DNA from: Chloroflexi bacterium HGW-Chloroflexi-6
GTDB lineage: Bacteria > Chloroflexota > Anaerolineae > Anaerolineales > Villigracilaceae
Length of the DNA: 64,000 nucleotides
Direction: 5' to 3'
NCBI GenBank assembly: GCA_002840685.1
Contig: PHBU01000010.1
Location: 1 to 64,000, forward strand
In this document: in pieces, positions 1-8,218 of the stretch
Position numbering within the stretch: the stretch's first letter is position 1
Layout of the letters: each line of letters starts with the position of its first letter
Position numbers and translations under genes: made by a program
Notes under the pieces: model-generated
Told to the model about the DNA's origin: nothing
What the model saw: only the letters and a program-made list of their open reading frames with translations
Database searches by the model: none

Positions 1-54
1 CAGTGGTGTTATTCGCTCCCATTGTTCATTGGTCAAGTCGCCTCGATTTGTCAT
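1..54 (-). CDS. IS transposase, N-terminal fragment (runs off window)
   Basis: Reading the minus strand from an ATG at 54, 18 codons are open to the window edge: MTNRGDLTNEQWERITPL. The phrase LTNEQWERI.PL is the typical opening of IS5/IS4-type transposases, whose N-terminal helix usually reads LTDEQWERLxPLLP. Only this start is visible, so the catalytic DDE residues and inverted repeats cannot be checked. No ribosome binding site is obvious just upstream. The likely end of the insertion sequence lies between 55 and about 95, a stretch in which I see no gene. Recognition rests on one short motif, hence moderate confidence. Confidence 0.6.
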   Translation of the reverse strand, partial: MTNRGDLTNEQWERITPL

Positions 55-95
55 GGCGACAATTTAACCACTATTTTGTATTTTGCATACAGACC

Positions 96-587
96 CTAGA
101 TGAAATAAGCTACTGTTGCCACAATCACTCCTATCACCAGGCTGAAGACTGTGCCGATCAGGAAGCCGCGGAAGTGAAAAGCATAATCCTTGTAAGCTGG
201 GTGTCCTTCTGAGCCCGGGATGACGAAGGCTTTGGGTGTGATGGTGCAAAAAATAAGCCAGTCGAGCACCAGCCAGTCCCAAAGGTTGAAGGCCCAGACT
301 ACGCCAAAAGCATGCAGGAACAGCCCCAGGAACGAAGTCTCATCCAGCCGAAGAACGAACACAAACGGCAAGATCAGCAGCACCATCAGAAAAGGCATCC
401 CGAACAGAATGCTTTGTCGTTTTTCAACGTCAGTCTTGGGCGGGACGATGGCTTTGATCGCCGGAGGATAATCTTGAAGCATCAGGCGCGGGCCGTAGAA
501 CACCAGTCCCAGCAATGAGATGGTTGCTATTGCGATATAAATTGCCGAATCTGTAAGAAGCTGCGGGTAGTTGATCATATTAATCAT
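96..587 (-). CDS. hypothetical four-helix membrane protein
   Basis: A 163-residue protein with about four hydrophobic segments (near residues 12-33, 60-82, 88-112 and 140-162) and a polar loop containing PPKTDVEKRQ. I do not recognise a family. It follows the methyltransferase-like gene by 14 bp on the same strand and so is probably the last gene of the DtxR-regulator operon that starts at 1883. The start is the ATG at 587; another ATG three codons later is equally possible. Integral membrane location is predicted from hydrophobicity; no function can be assigned. Confidence 0.75.
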   Translation of the reverse strand: MINMINYPQLLTDSAIYIAIATISLLGLVFYGPRLMLQDYPPAIKAIVPPKTDVEKRQSILFGMPFLMVLLILPFVFVLRLDETSFLGLFLHAFGVVWAFNLWDWLVLDWLIFCTITPKAFVIPGSEGHPAYKDYAFHFRGFLIGTVFSLVIGVIVATVAYFI

Positions 588-601
588 CCTGAAGCTGCAG
601 A

Positions 602-1198
602 TCAGAACAGTTTAGGCAGGAATGCCCCGGTGTTTTTCATATAATTGCGGTATTCGTCACCGAACTTGGCAATTAATGCGGCTTCTTCTTGCGGCAGGCG
701 GATGGCGATAATGCCGAGCACGATTAGGGCCATCAGGGCGATAAACCAGTTGGCAGCCAGGAGTGCAAAGCCCAGGTAGCCAAGCGTGCCGAACGTGTAG
801 AGCGGATGTCGAATCCAGCGATAGGGGCCGCTTGTCACTAGTTGGTGCTGCTGGCGGGTGGCAACGGTCGGGCTGATATTGTTGCCGATGCTGCTAAATT
901 GCCAGTAAAGCAGGATGTCGGTCAAGATGCCCACCGCCAGTCCGGCCCAGCGCGCCCAAAGTGGGATCTGAACCTGTGCCCACGCAACCCATTCGGGGTT
1001 GACGATATACGCGAAAACGCTCAGCCACAGCGTCAACCCCACAAGGCGCAGCGGGATGAATATGGCAAGCCCTTCACGGGTGGGCGAGATGCTTTCTCCG
1101 GTTTCCCGGTCAGCTTTGCGGCGGAAATAGATCGAAATGCCAGCGCCGACCAGCAGCGTGGTGAGGGCGATCAATCGAAAAATGGTTTCGGGATTCAT
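602..1198 (-). CDS. isoprenylcysteine carboxylmethyltransferase-like membrane protein
   Basis: A 198-residue integral membrane protein of the ICMT/PEMT-like methyltransferase group. The C-terminal half carries the family signature GPYRWIRHPLY and the later acidic/aromatic block (EEAALIAKFGDEYRNY), which in this fold bind S-adenosylmethionine near the membrane face. About five hydrophobic segments are visible. Bacterial members rarely have a proven substrate; lipid or small-molecule methylation is possible. It begins 10 bp after the DtxR-family gene, with GGAG ahead of the ATG, so it is likely co-transcribed with it. Family assignment is good, substrate unknown. Confidence 0.85.
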   Translation of the reverse strand: MNPETIFRLIALTTLLVGAGISIYFRRKADRETGESISPTREGLAIFIPLRLVGLTLWLSVFAYIVNPEWVAWAQVQIPLWARWAGLAVGILTDILLYWQFSSIGNNISPTVATRQQHQLVTSGPYRWIRHPLYTFGTLGYLGFALLAANWFIALMALIVLGIIAIRLPQEEAALIAKFGDEYRNYMKNTGAFLPKLF

Positions 1199-1208
1199 AA
1201 GGATACTC

Positions 1209-1883
1209 CTAAAGTGTTTGAATTTCTACGAATATGCGGCTGGAGGTTGCCAGGCCAATTACCCTGCTGGGTTGATCGCCAATTTGCAGCTCCAGATTTT
1301 GATCAAAAGATGAATAACTTTTTATTGAAAGGTTTGTCCCGGGGAGCAAGCCGATCTCTGCCATATGGCGGAGAAAAGCAGGCTCATCTGAGCGCACCCT
1401 TAAAATGATTGCGCTTTGCCCGGCGCGCAGTGCACTTAAAGATGTGCTGGTATCGGCTGGCAGCCGCAGATCGGCATCTGGAATTAGCTCGCCGTGCGGG
1501 TCGCGTTTTGGGTTGCCCAGGGCTGCCGCGATTTTGGCCTCGAATTCCTCGCTGATGACGTGCTCCAGGCGGCAGGCCTCCTCGTGGACGGTATCCCAGC
1601 GATAGCCAAGCATTTGAACCAGATAGGTTTCAATCAGCCGGTGATGGCGGATAACTTCCAGCGCGCTGCGTTCTCCGTCTGCGGTCAGTGTTACGCCTTG
1701 ATGCTTGCGATAATGCACCAACGGAGGCTTGGCGGCGGCCAGCTTTTGGATCATGCCTGTTACAGAAGCGGGGGCAATTCTCAGGCGGGCGGCCAGAGCT
1801 GTGGTCGAGGCCGTTTCGGCATCTCGTGTCAGGTCAAAAATGGTTTTCAGGTAATCCTGAATGGATGTAGTTTCTATAGTCAT
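1209..1883 (-). CDS. DtxR/MntR-family metal-dependent transcriptional regulator
   Basis: A 224-residue cytosolic repressor. Residues about 5-65 form the winged helix-turn-helix (IQDYLKTIFDL, then TALAARLRIAPASVTGMIQKL). Residues about 75-140 form the dimerisation and metal-binding domain, with HHRLIETYLVQMLG and the conserved HEEACRLEHVISEEF block. A C-terminal FeoA/SH3-like domain follows (residues about 150-222, RHMAEIGLLPGT). Proteins of this family bind Fe2+ or Mn2+ and repress uptake or efflux genes. A 28-bp palindrome overlaps the predicted -10 box, which suggests autoregulation. It heads an operon with an ICMT-like protein and a membrane protein; no metal transporter lies beside it, so the metal cannot be inferred. 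Confidence 0.93.
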   Translation of the reverse strand: MTIETTSIQDYLKTIFDLTRDAETASTTALAARLRIAPASVTGMIQKLAAAKPPLVHYRKHQGVTLTADGERSALEVIRHHRLIETYLVQMLGYRWDTVHEEACRLEHVISEEFEAKIAAALGNPKRDPHGELIPDADLRLPADTSTSLSALRAGQSAIILRVRSDEPAFLRHMAEIGLLPGTNLSIKSYSSFDQNLELQIGDQPSRVIGLATSSRIFVEIQTL

Positions 1884-1890
1884 AATTAAT

Positions 1891-1918
1891 AATAAATTTA
1901 GGTAAGACTAAATTTATT
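1891..1918. promoter_or_regulatory. DtxR/MntR-type palindromic operator
   Basis: Two perfect 11-bp arms, AATAAATTTAG (1891-1901) and CTAAATTTATT (1908-1918), flank a 6-bp spacer. The core resembles the TTAGGnnAGnCTAA pattern known for DtxR/IdeR boxes. It lies 8 bp upstream of the regulator ATG and overlaps a minus-strand TATAAT at 1916-1921, so a bound repressor would block transcription of the regulator and the two genes after it. Binding by this particular protein is inferred from position. Confidence 0.75.
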
Positions 1919-1954
1919 ATAATCATAGTTTCACCCCTGTCAAGAGTCAAAAAT

Positions 1955-3010
1955 TTAATCGATTTTTATGTAAATTTCGAGCAAGAAAATTGTCAGCCCC
2001 CCAAGCCCGATCAGTGAAAAAAAGACAATATTGGCCAGTACAGGCGAAAAAGAAACCATGATAAAGCCCAGCGTACAGGAAAGCAAAGCCACCATTTGGA
2101 TCAGGAAGACAGCTTTGCGGGGCGTCATCCCCAAATTTACCAGGCGGTGGTAGGTATGGGCCATATCGGCCTGGAAGAGCGGCTTTTTGCGTCGCAGCCG
2201 CGAAATGATGACCAGGCAGGTATCGAAGATCGGCATGGCCAGCAGCAAGATCGGTATGAACCAGGTTGAGCCTTGCGGCGCTTCATTTGGAATGTAAAGC
2301 ACGGCGATCCCGGCCAGCAGGAAGCCAAACGTCTGCGCGCCAGAATCTCCCAAGAATGACAGGGCCGGGGTCATATTAAGGGCATACAGGCTGATAGCCA
2401 CCCCAAAGAGAAGTGCGCTCAATTGCGCCAGCGCCAATTGGCCCGAAACCAGGCAACTCATTGCGAAAAATCCGGCAGAAATGGCTGCCAGCCCGGCGGT
2501 CAGGCCATCCATGCTGTCGGTCAGGTTAAATGCATTCGTAATGCCTACCAGCCAGATGATCGTAATAAAAATTTCGAGGGTATTGATCGACCAATAGTTC
2601 AGTGAGATCCCTAATCCATCCAAAAAATGGACCGAAAAACCATTCAAGACCAGCACACTTGCCCCGATCACCTGCCCGCTGAATTTTATGGGTGCATTGA
2701 AACCATAGCGGTCATCAAGCAGCCCGAAAATAAAAATTACCGCTGCGCCAATAAACAGTTCCAGCAGTTCTTCGTGCCACATACCCCATAGCGACATGAC
2801 CAGCGGCATGCACAGGATCAGGATGATCCCCCCTGCCAATGGGGTGGGGCGGCTGTGTTGTTTATGTGGGGCAGTGCCAGGATAATCCACCAGTCCAAGG
2901 CGGTGTGCCAGCCAGATTCCGGGTAAACCAAGCAGAAAAGCCAGCAGGATGCTGGCCATTGCAATTTTTGCGGTTGTGATCAGGTCAAATAATTCCAGTT
3001 CAATTTGCAT
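1955..3010 (-). CDS. undecaprenyl-phosphate sugar-1-phosphate transferase (WecA/TagO/MraY family)
   Basis: A 351-residue polytopic membrane enzyme that transfers a sugar-1-phosphate, usually GlcNAc-1-P, from a UDP-sugar to undecaprenyl phosphate on the cytoplasmic face, starting a lipid-linked polysaccharide. About ten membrane helices are visible. Family motifs include the Mg-binding pair D99-D100 in FGLLDDRYG, the NAFNLTDSMDGL block near residue 160, FLGDSGAQTFGF, and the basic loop with DMAHTYHRL replacing the classical HxHH. Length is normal for WecA/TagO. It lies 7 bp after the YyaL-type gene on the same strand. The sugar specificity cannot be read from sequence. Confidence 0.9.
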   Translation of the reverse strand: MQIELELFDLITTAKIAMASILLAFLLGLPGIWLAHRLGLVDYPGTAPHKQHSRPTPLAGGIILILCMPLVMSLWGMWHEELLELFIGAAVIFIFGLLDDRYGFNAPIKFSGQVIGASVLVLNGFSVHFLDGLGISLNYWSINTLEIFITIIWLVGITNAFNLTDSMDGLTAGLAAISAGFFAMSCLVSGQLALAQLSALLFGVAISLYALNMTPALSFLGDSGAQTFGFLLAGIAVLYIPNEAPQGSTWFIPILLLAMPIFDTCLVIISRLRRKKPLFQADMAHTYHRLVNLGMTPRKAVFLIQMVALLSCTLGFIMVSFSPVLANIVFFSLIGLGGLTIFLLEIYIKID

Positions 3011-3017
3011 TGCCAGC

Positions 3018-5099
3018 CTATTTGTTTTCGAGCAGGTTTTTTAATTCTTCAGGGTTGTTGACCGGAATTTTGCAGACAAATCCTTCGCAAACATAGGCGG
3101 TCGGTTTTCCTGCCAGCAGCGGGCGATCGGCCAATAGGGGAGGCGAATTGGGGGCCAGGGGCAGGGCGGATGCCGCCGCGACCTGGTTGGGCCGCCAACT
3201 TGCGCGGATTTCTGCCAAAAGAGCCCGGGTCTCGCTTTGGGCGGGATCGCCCACCACCGCCACCTGTTTGACCGTTGAAAGGGCAAAATCCGCCGCCCCA
3301 AGCCAGCGCGCGAAAGCTGTCGGGTGGCGGACGGCGTTTTCGGCAACCAGCCTGAAGGCTTGCTCTGCCTGTGTCCGGTAATCGGCACGGTCGGTCAGCG
3401 CGGCCAGCCGCAGCAGGGCCTCAACCGCCAGGGCATTCCCGGAGGGGGTGGCGTTGTCTTGCAGCTCTTTGGGGCGCAGTAACAATGTTTCACCGTCAGA
3501 GGGGCTGTCGAAAAAGCCGCCGTCCGGGTCGGCGAAGCGGGTAATCATCTCATCGGCCAGTTCTTGCGCTGCGGCGAACCAGCGGTTGTTGAAATCGGTC
3601 TCGTACAGGTCGAGCAGGCCCAGGACCAGGGCGGCGTAATCTTCCAGAAACACTTCGGGCGAGGTTTTGCCTGTCCGCCAGGTGCGGCAAAGTTTGCCAT
3701 TTGGGCGCATTTCTCTCAGTAGGAAATCTGCACTGCGCGTAGCCGCTCTTAGGTATTTGGAGTGCGAAATCTCTGGTTTCGCTTCGAAACCATCGTTTCC
3801 GGCCATTTCAAAAGCTCGCGCCGCTTCGGCGAAGGCCGAGAGCATCAGCCCGTTCCAGCCCGTCAGGACTTTGTCATCCAACCCGGGGCGGATGCGTTTT
3901 TCTCGCGCGGCGAGCAGCTTGCGGTGGCATTCGGCCAGTTTGGCGGCGACCCCGGCTTCGGGGAGCGCGAAGCGGGCGGACAGCGTGGAATCGTCCAGTG
4001 CGCGCTGGAGAACCGTCCGGCCCTCCCAGTTGCCCTGCGCGCTGACCCCATAAGCCGCTTTGAAAAATTCCCAATCTTTGCTCAGGGTTTGTTCGATCTC
4101 AGCCGCATCCCAAACGTAGAATTTTCCTTCGACACCTTCTGAATCGGCATCCAGCGAGGAATAGAATCCGCCCTGTGGATCGCTCAGCTCGCGCAGCACA
4201 AAATCGAGGCTTTGCTCGACGATGCGCCGGTAAAACGGTTCGCCAGTGACCTGCCAGGCGTGCAAATAGGCGCGGACGAGTTGGGCGTTATCGTAGAGCA
4301 TTTTTTCAAAATGGGGCACGCGCCAGTGATTGTCGGTGCTGTAGCGCGAAAATCCGCCGCCGACAACATCGTACATGCCGCCGCGCGCCATGGCTTGCAG
4401 GGCGTGCAGCGCAGATTTGCGCTGGTCGGGCTGGCCAGGGGCGAGCGAGCGCCGCAGTAGAAAGTCGATCGTCATCGGCTGCGGGAATTTGGGCGCGCCG
4501 CCCCAGCCGCCAAAGCCCCAATCGTAATTGTCGTGCAGGTATTTGGCGGCGCTCTCGAGCAGTTTCTGGCTAAGGATAATGCCGCTGTCCGTGGAAGTAT
4601 TTTGGCGCAGCAGGTGGGCGCTGACGTTGGCGGCAACCTTGTCCACTTCAGTGCGTTCTTCCTGCCAGGCGCGCGAGATGCCGGACAGCAGATCGCGGAA
4701 GGAGGGCATGTTGTAGCGCGGCACGGGTGGGAAATACGTCCCGGCGTAGAAGGGCTGCAGGTTTGGGGTCAGGAAAACCGACATCGGCCAGCCGCCCGAG
4801 CCGGTCATTGAAACGGTGGCAGCCATGTAGATGCTGTCGAGGTCGGGGCGCTGCTCACGGTCGACTTTGATGTTGACGAAGTGCCGGTTCATCAGTTCGG
4901 CGATGGCCGGGTCTTCGAAGGACTCATGCTCCATAACGTGGCACCAGTGACAGGCGGCATAACCGATGCTCAGGAAGATCGGTTTGTTCTCGGCGCGCGC
5001 TTTTGTGAGCGCTTCGGCCCCCCAGGGAAACCAGTCCACAGGGTTGTTGGCATGTTGGAGGAGATAGGGCGAGTTTTCGTTGGCTAGTCGGTTGGGCAT
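3018..5099 (-). CDS. thioredoxin-fold protein, YyaL/SSP411 (DUF255) family
   Basis: A 693-residue protein with an N-terminal thioredoxin-like domain (residues about 1-125: [12 protein letters not shown], then a C50-H-W-C53 active-site-like motif) followed by a long (alpha/alpha)6-type domain resembling N-acylglucosamine epimerases and cellulase-like barrels ([30 protein letters not shown]). This matches the full-length YyaL/spermatogenesis-associated protein 20 family, widespread but without an established reaction. No signal peptide, so probably cytosolic. A minus-strand TATAAT near 5134-5139 may be its promoter. A small palindrome at 3775-3791 inside the gene (GGTTTCG/CGAAACC) may be a fixed repeat. 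Confidence 0.93.
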   Translation of the reverse strand: MPNRLANENSPYLLQHANNPVDWFPWGAEALTKARAENKPIFLSIGYAACHWCHVMEHESFEDPAIAELMNRHFVNIKVDREQRPDLDSIYMAATVSMTGSGGWPMSVFLTPNLQPFYAGTYFPPVPRYNMPSFRDLLSGISRAWQEERTEVDKVAANVSAHLLRQNTSTDSGIILSQKLLESAAKYLHDNYDWGFGGWGGAPKFPQPMTIDFLLRRSLAPGQPDQRKSALHALQAMARGGMYDVVGGGFSRYSTDNHWRVPHFEKMLYDNAQLVRAYLHAWQVTGEPFYRRIVEQSLDFVLRELSDPQGGFYSSLDADSEGVEGKFYVWDAAEIEQTLSKDWEFFKAAYGVSAQGNWEGRTVLQRALDDSTLSARFALPEAGVAAKLAECHRKLLAAREKRIRPGLDDKVLTGWNGLMLSAFAEAARAFEMAGNDGFEAKPEISHSKYLRAATRSADFLLREMRPNGKLCRTWRTGKTSPEVFLEDYAALVLGLLDLYETDFNNRWFAAAQELADEMITRFADPDGGFFDSPSDGETLLLRPKELQDNATPSGNALAVEALLRLAALTDRADYRTQAEQAFRLVAENAVRHPTAFARWLGAADFALSTVKQVAVVGDPAQSETRALLAEIRASWRPNQVAAASALPLAPNSPPLLADRPLLAGKPTAYVCEGFVCKIPVNNPEELKNLLENK

Positions 5100-5182
5100 T
5101 GTTTACCTGTAACTTATTGATTGATATAAAGAATTATAGCGCATCAAGACTGCTGAAAATGGCCGCCATTGGTACCCCTGAA

Positions 5183-5232
5183 ATATTTGCGGAATTTTTA
5201 ACTTTTTTTGATGTTTTTCATATATTTGCGGA
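5183..5232 (+). promoter_or_regulatory. 11-bp direct repeat upstream of hsp20
   Basis: ATATTTGCGGA occurs twice, at 5183-5193 and 5222-5232, 39 bp apart, in the AT-rich region ahead of the Hsp20 gene. Heat-shock genes are commonly repressed through operator repeats; I found no CIRCE (TTAGCACTC-N9-GAGTGCTAA). These repeats are therefore candidates for another regulator or part of the promoter. A strong ribosome binding site, AAAAGGAGG, follows at 5265-5273, six bases before the ATG. Confidence 0.35.
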
Positions 5233-5279
5233 TTAAATTAAGGGCGTAAGTTCAAATTCACTTCAAAAGGAGGTTCACT

Positions 5280-5723
5280 ATGTCCAATCTAATTCGTTGG
5301 GAGCCAATGCGCGAAATGATGACCCTGCGCGAGGCGATGGATCGGTTGTTCGATGATGCGTTCACTCGTCCGCTCAGCATGGGTGCAGTCTCCTCCGCTT
5401 TGCCCGCCATCGACCTGTACCAGACCGCTGACGAGGTGATCGTCAAGGCCGCTTTGCCTGGCCTGAAACCGGACGAAGTCCAGATCTCGATCACGGGCGA
5501 CGTGCTGACCTTGCGCGGCGAGTTCAAGCAGGAAGAACAAAAACAGGAGGCCACCTGGCATATCCGCGAGCAGCGCTTCGGTTCGTTTGAGCGTTCGGTG
5601 ATGCTGCCCAGCCAGATCCAGAGCGACAAGGCCAAGGCCGACTTCGAGAACGGCATCTTGACTGTAACACTGCCCAAGGCCGAATCGGTCAAGCCCAAAA
5701 CCATCAGCATCAAAGCCAAATAA
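5280..5723 (+). CDS. Hsp20/alpha-crystallin small heat-shock protein
   Basis: A 147-residue cytosolic holdase chaperone. The N-terminal arm (MSNLIRWEPMREMMTLREAMDRLF) is typical of bacterial class A Hsp20s. The alpha-crystallin domain spans about residues 40-132, with IDLYQTADEVIVKAALPGLK and the ending ADFENGILTVTLPKAE, and a short Ile-x-Ile-like tail (TISIKAK) closes the protein. Such proteins bind unfolding proteins as oligomers under heat stress. The gene stands alone with its own strong ribosome binding site and a perfect terminator, so it is monocistronic. Size and motifs leave little doubt. Confidence 0.96.
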   Translation: MSNLIRWEPMREMMTLREAMDRLFDDAFTRPLSMGAVSSALPAIDLYQTADEVIVKAALPGLKPDEVQISITGDVLTLRGEFKQEEQKQEATWHIREQRFGSFERSVMLPSQIQSDKAKADFENGILTVTLPKAESVKPKTISIKAK

Positions 5724-5743
5724 GTGCTCCCGCCCACAAGCAA

Positions 5744-5770
5744 ACGCGCCCCAGATCGGGGCGCGTTTTT
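5744..5770 (+). terminator. rho-independent terminator after hsp20
   Basis: A perfect 8-bp GC stem, CGCGCCCC (5745-5752) and GGGGCGCG (5758-5765), with a 5-base loop is followed by TTTTT. It ends the hsp20 transcript. The TetR gene converges on it from the other side and ends at 5786. Confidence 0.92.
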
Positions 5771-5785
5771 CGTTTTGGGATGGAT

Positions 5786-6382
5786 TCAAGCGGCTACTGC
5801 GAGATTTGTCTTCAGCCGCAGGTTCCCGGCCACGAGAGAGAAAATCTGCCGGGCATAGACATCCGCTGGCGGACGGTTCTTTTCATGACTCCATTGCAGC
5901 GCCAGACCATACGCGGTCCAACTGGTGGCAATTGCGGCCAGTTTTGGGTCAATTTCCGAACCGAATTTTTGCAGCCACATTTCCAACAATTCCTGGACCT
6001 GTCTTTTGACCTGCATTTCCAGCAGCGATTCGAACTGGTTTTCCGAAACCCTGCAATGCGTGTTGCTTTGAGCCACAAACTCGCAAATGGTCACGATCAG
6101 GGCTTGCAGGTTTTCATCACTGTAATGGCAGGCGCTTAAAGTGCGTTTTTCCAGTTCCTGCCGAAAGGACTGGCGAATGCTGTGTTCGAGCAGAGCAAAT
6201 TTATCGGGGAAGTGGGCATAGAAGGTGGCCCGGTTGACTTCCGCCCGTTCGGTGATGTCCTGGACGGTGATGCTTTGGAATCCTTTTTCGCTGATCAGCG
6301 CGTTAAAAGCCTGTTCGATCAGGCCGCGGGTGCGCTTGACCCGCGGATCAAGTTTCTCTTCCTGAGGGGCGGTTGCCAACAT
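5786..6382 (-). CDS. TetR-family transcriptional regulator
   Basis: A 198-residue regulator. The N-terminal DNA-binding domain (residues about 12-60) contains RGLIEQAFNALISEKGFQSITVQDITERAEVNRATFYAHF, reported here in pieces: helix 1 from R18, the recognition helix VNRATFYAHFPDK near residues 49-61. The C-terminal domain resembles the TetR_C_7 group, which binds small ligands. It is divergent from the LUD-domain gene at 6526. Between them lies a 32-bp imperfect palindrome that is a good operator candidate for controlling both promoters. An AAAGGATG-like ribosome binding site precedes the ATG. The ligand is unknown. Confidence 0.92.
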   Translation of the reverse strand: MLATAPQEEKLDPRVKRTRGLIEQAFNALISEKGFQSITVQDITERAEVNRATFYAHFPDKFALLEHSIRQSFRQELEKRTLSACHYSDENLQALIVTICEFVAQSNTHCRVSENQFESLLEMQVKRQVQELLEMWLQKFGSEIDPKLAAIATSWTAYGLALQWSHEKNRPPADVYARQIFSLVAGNLRLKTNLAVAA

Positions 6383-6449
6383 TTTTCATCCTTTGTTGTT
6401 TATCCGACAAAAATCGTTTGTTGATGGTTGACCTGGTTAGCCAACTCGT

Positions 6450-6481
6450 GTTTAATAAGCAACGTTCGTTGTTTAGTAAAC
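6450..6481. promoter_or_regulatory. 32-bp imperfect palindrome between tetR and LUD gene
   Basis: The segment starts GTTTAATAAGCAACG and ends CGTTGTTTAGTAAAC with TT at its centre. Comparing it to its reverse complement gives 26 of 32 identical positions. The core arms CAACG/CGTTG (6460-6464, 6467-6471) and a sub-palindrome GTTTAGTAAAC (6471-6481) stand out. TetR regulators bind such palindromes as dimers or paired dimers; its place between two divergent starts makes it the likely operator. Confidence 0.65.
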
Positions 6482-6525
6482 AATTGTAGTATATCACTAA
6501 TTTCAACATCAAGGAGATGTTAACC

Positions 6526-7155
6526 ATGACCCAATCCAAACTCACCCCAAATACCGCTTATGCCCGTTTGGCCAGCGATGAACAGATCGAACGAACCGTC
6601 AAGGCGCTGGAAGCCAATGGCATCCGCGCCCTGGTCGTTGCCAATGCTGAAGAAGCCAGAGCCAAACTTTTTGAAATCCTCCCGGCCGGCGCGGAAGTTT
6701 TCACCGCCACCTCGCGCACGCTCGATACGCTTGGCGTTCAGGCCGAGATCGATCAGCGCTACGACTCGGTGCGCGTCAAGCTGGCCGGGCTTGATCCCAA
6801 GACCCAGGGACGCGAAATGGCCAAATTGGGCGCTACGCCCGAGGTCATCCTGGGCAGCGTCCATGCGGTTACGGAAACCGGCTCGCTGGTGATTGCCTCG
6901 GCGACCGGCAGCCAGCTTGCGGGATATGCCTCCGCCGCGGCCAAAGTTATCTGGCTGGCTGGCGCGCAGAAGATCGTTGCCAATCTCGATGAAGCGATGA
7001 AGCGCCTTTACGAATACACGTATCCGCTCGAAGATGAGCGCGCTTTGCAGGTTTACGGTGTCAACAGTGGCGTCAACAAACTGTTGATTGTCCACCGCGA
7101 GGTCATGCCGGGTCGCGCCGCCCTGATCCTTATCAAGGAAAATCTGGGTTTCTAA
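6526..7155 (+). CDS. single-domain LUD protein (LutC/YkgG-like)
   Basis: A protein of about 209 residues from the ATG at 6526, chosen because AAGGAG at 6511-6516 lies 9 bases before it; an ATG at 6517 abuts the Shine-Dalgarno and is unlikely. The LUD domain covers most of the length, with FTATSRTLDTLG, VILGSVHAVTETGSLVIASATGSQLAGYA and KIVANLDEAM. LUD proteins include LutB and LutC of lactate oxidation, but stand-alone copies without iron-sulfur partners are common and mostly uncharacterised. No lutA or lutB is nearby. Control by the divergent TetR is inferred. Confidence 0.88.
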   Translation: MTQSKLTPNTAYARLASDEQIERTVKALEANGIRALVVANAEEARAKLFEILPAGAEVFTATSRTLDTLGVQAEIDQRYDSVRVKLAGLDPKTQGREMAKLGATPEVILGSVHAVTETGSLVIASATGSQLAGYASAAAKVIWLAGAQKIVANLDEAMKRLYEYTYPLEDERALQVYGVNSGVNKLLIVHREVMPGRAALILIKENLGF

Positions 7156-7192
7156 TTTAGACAAATTTCAGTCTAAATGGTAGAATAATTTC
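7155..7192 (+). promoter_or_regulatory. inverted repeat plus leaderless promoter of VOC gene
   Basis: ATTTAGAC (7155-7162) and GTCTAAAT (7171-7178) form an 8-bp inverted repeat with an 8-base spacer. Directly after it, TAGAAT (7181-7186) lies exactly 6 bases before the ATG at 7193, so transcription would start at or next to the start codon. There is no Shine-Dalgarno. The palindrome covers the -35/spacer region and could be a repressor site. Confidence 0.55.
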
Positions 7193-8107
7193 ATGAACAC
7201 ACCTCAACCAATTGCGATAGCCCCTCAGCGTATTCATCCGGACACAAAACCCGCCTATGTCCATCTCAAGGTTGCCAGCCTTGAAAACCAGCTGGCCTTT
7301 TACCAGCAGGCGCTCGGGTTGCGCCTGCATTGGCGCGAAGGGCATAGCGCCGGACTGGGCGCGGGCGGGGCGGACCTGGTGCGCCTGACCCAGATCCCCG
7401 GTGCGCGGCGCTACCGTGGTGTGACCGGCATCTACCATTTCGCCATCCTGTTCCCTGATCAGCGCGAACTGGCGCGGGCGATCGCGCGCTTGTTTGCCAT
7501 GCACTGGCCGAACTCGCCAACCGATCACATCCTGACCAAAACCACCTATCTCGATGATATCGAGGGCAATACCATCGAACTGTATTGCGAATCGCCTGAA
7601 GACGGTGTTTTTGCGGTTCAGGATGGCGAATTCATCGCCCGCCGTGCCGATGGTTCCCCCAGCGACGGGCGCGAACCGCTCGATCTGGATGCGCTCTTTT
7701 CGCATCTGGAGGAGCCGGTTTCAACCGATGGGCCGGTCCCGCCTGAAACGCGCATGGGGCACTTCCACTTGCATGTCTCCGATCTGGAAGAGACTCGCCG
7801 CTATTATCATGAACTGCTCGGTTTCGACGATATGGGTGTTGGCCGCCGCTTCCGGATGGGCATGGTCTCGGCTGGGGGCTACCATCACCATATCGGGTTC
7901 AACACCTGGCAAGGCGAAGGCGCTCCGCCGCCCCCGCCCGATGCCGTTGGCCTCGAACATATCGCCTTCGCTTTCCCGAATGCCGCAGCCTGGAATAACT
8001 TCCTGGCCCGCATCGAAGAGCTGCAACTGCCCTTCGAGCAGACCGACCAGGGTATCCTGCTCCAAGACCCCTCCCAAAACACCCTGTTATTTCAAAAACC
8101 CGCCTGA
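7193..8107 (+). CDS. two-module VOC extradiol dioxygenase (CatE-like)
   Basis: A 304-residue protein of two vicinal-oxygen-chelate modules. Module 1 spans about residues 20-130 (AYVHLKVASLENQLAFYQQALGL, later FAILFPD and GNTIELY). Module 2 spans about residues 183-300 (GHFHLHVSDLEETRRYYHELLG, YHHHIGFNTWQG, GLEHIAFAFP). Metal ligands would be the His in HFHLHV, the His in YHHHIGF and a late acidic residue. The layout matches Bacillus CatE-type catechol 2,3-dioxygenase or glyoxalase-like proteins. The substrate is unknown; no catechol pathway genes adjoin. Translation probably starts from a leaderless mRNA, and a strong terminator follows. Confidence 0.88.
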   Translation: MNTPQPIAIAPQRIHPDTKPAYVHLKVASLENQLAFYQQALGLRLHWREGHSAGLGAGGADLVRLTQIPGARRYRGVTGIYHFAILFPDQRELARAIARLFAMHWPNSPTDHILTKTTYLDDIEGNTIELYCESPEDGVFAVQDGEFIARRADGSPSDGREPLDLDALFSHLEEPVSTDGPVPPETRMGHFHLHVSDLEETRRYYHELLGFDDMGVGRRFRMGMVSAGGYHHHIGFNTWQGEGAPPPPPDAVGLEHIAFAFPNAAAWNNFLARIEELQLPFEQTDQGILLQDPSQNTLLFQKPA

Positions 8108-8114
8108 TCCACCC

Positions 8115-8144
8115 GCCCTGCAGAACTTCTTGCAGGGCTTTTTT
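8115..8144 (+). terminator. rho-independent terminator after VOC gene
   Basis: GCCCTGCA (8115-8122) and TGCAGGGC (8131-8138) form a perfect 8-bp stem with an 8-base loop, followed by six T. A short tandem of TTCAACC units follows at about 8156-8177 and may be a minor repeat. Confidence 0.9.
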
Positions 8145-8185
8145 ATTTCTTACCCTTTCAACCTTCAACCTTCAACCTGAGATGG

Positions 8186-8191
8186 TACAAT
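8186..8191 (+). promoter_or_regulatory. -10 box of the ProRS-like gene
   Basis: TACAAT in the context GATGGTACAATTTCAG resembles the -10 boxes seen elsewhere in this window. A transcript would begin near 8198, leaving a 5' leader of about 20 bases before the ATG at 8219. Confidence 0.5.
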
Positions 8192-8218
8192 TTCAGCGCA
8201 CGATTTCAGGGATATGCC

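Noticed and set aside
5100..5279. CIRCE or other classical heat-shock operator before hsp20
   Set aside because: No TTAGCACTC/GAGTGCTAA pair is present; only an 11-bp direct repeat is seen.
8156..8177. TTCAACC short tandem as a regulatory array
   Set aside because: Only about three imperfect units after a terminator; no evidence of function.
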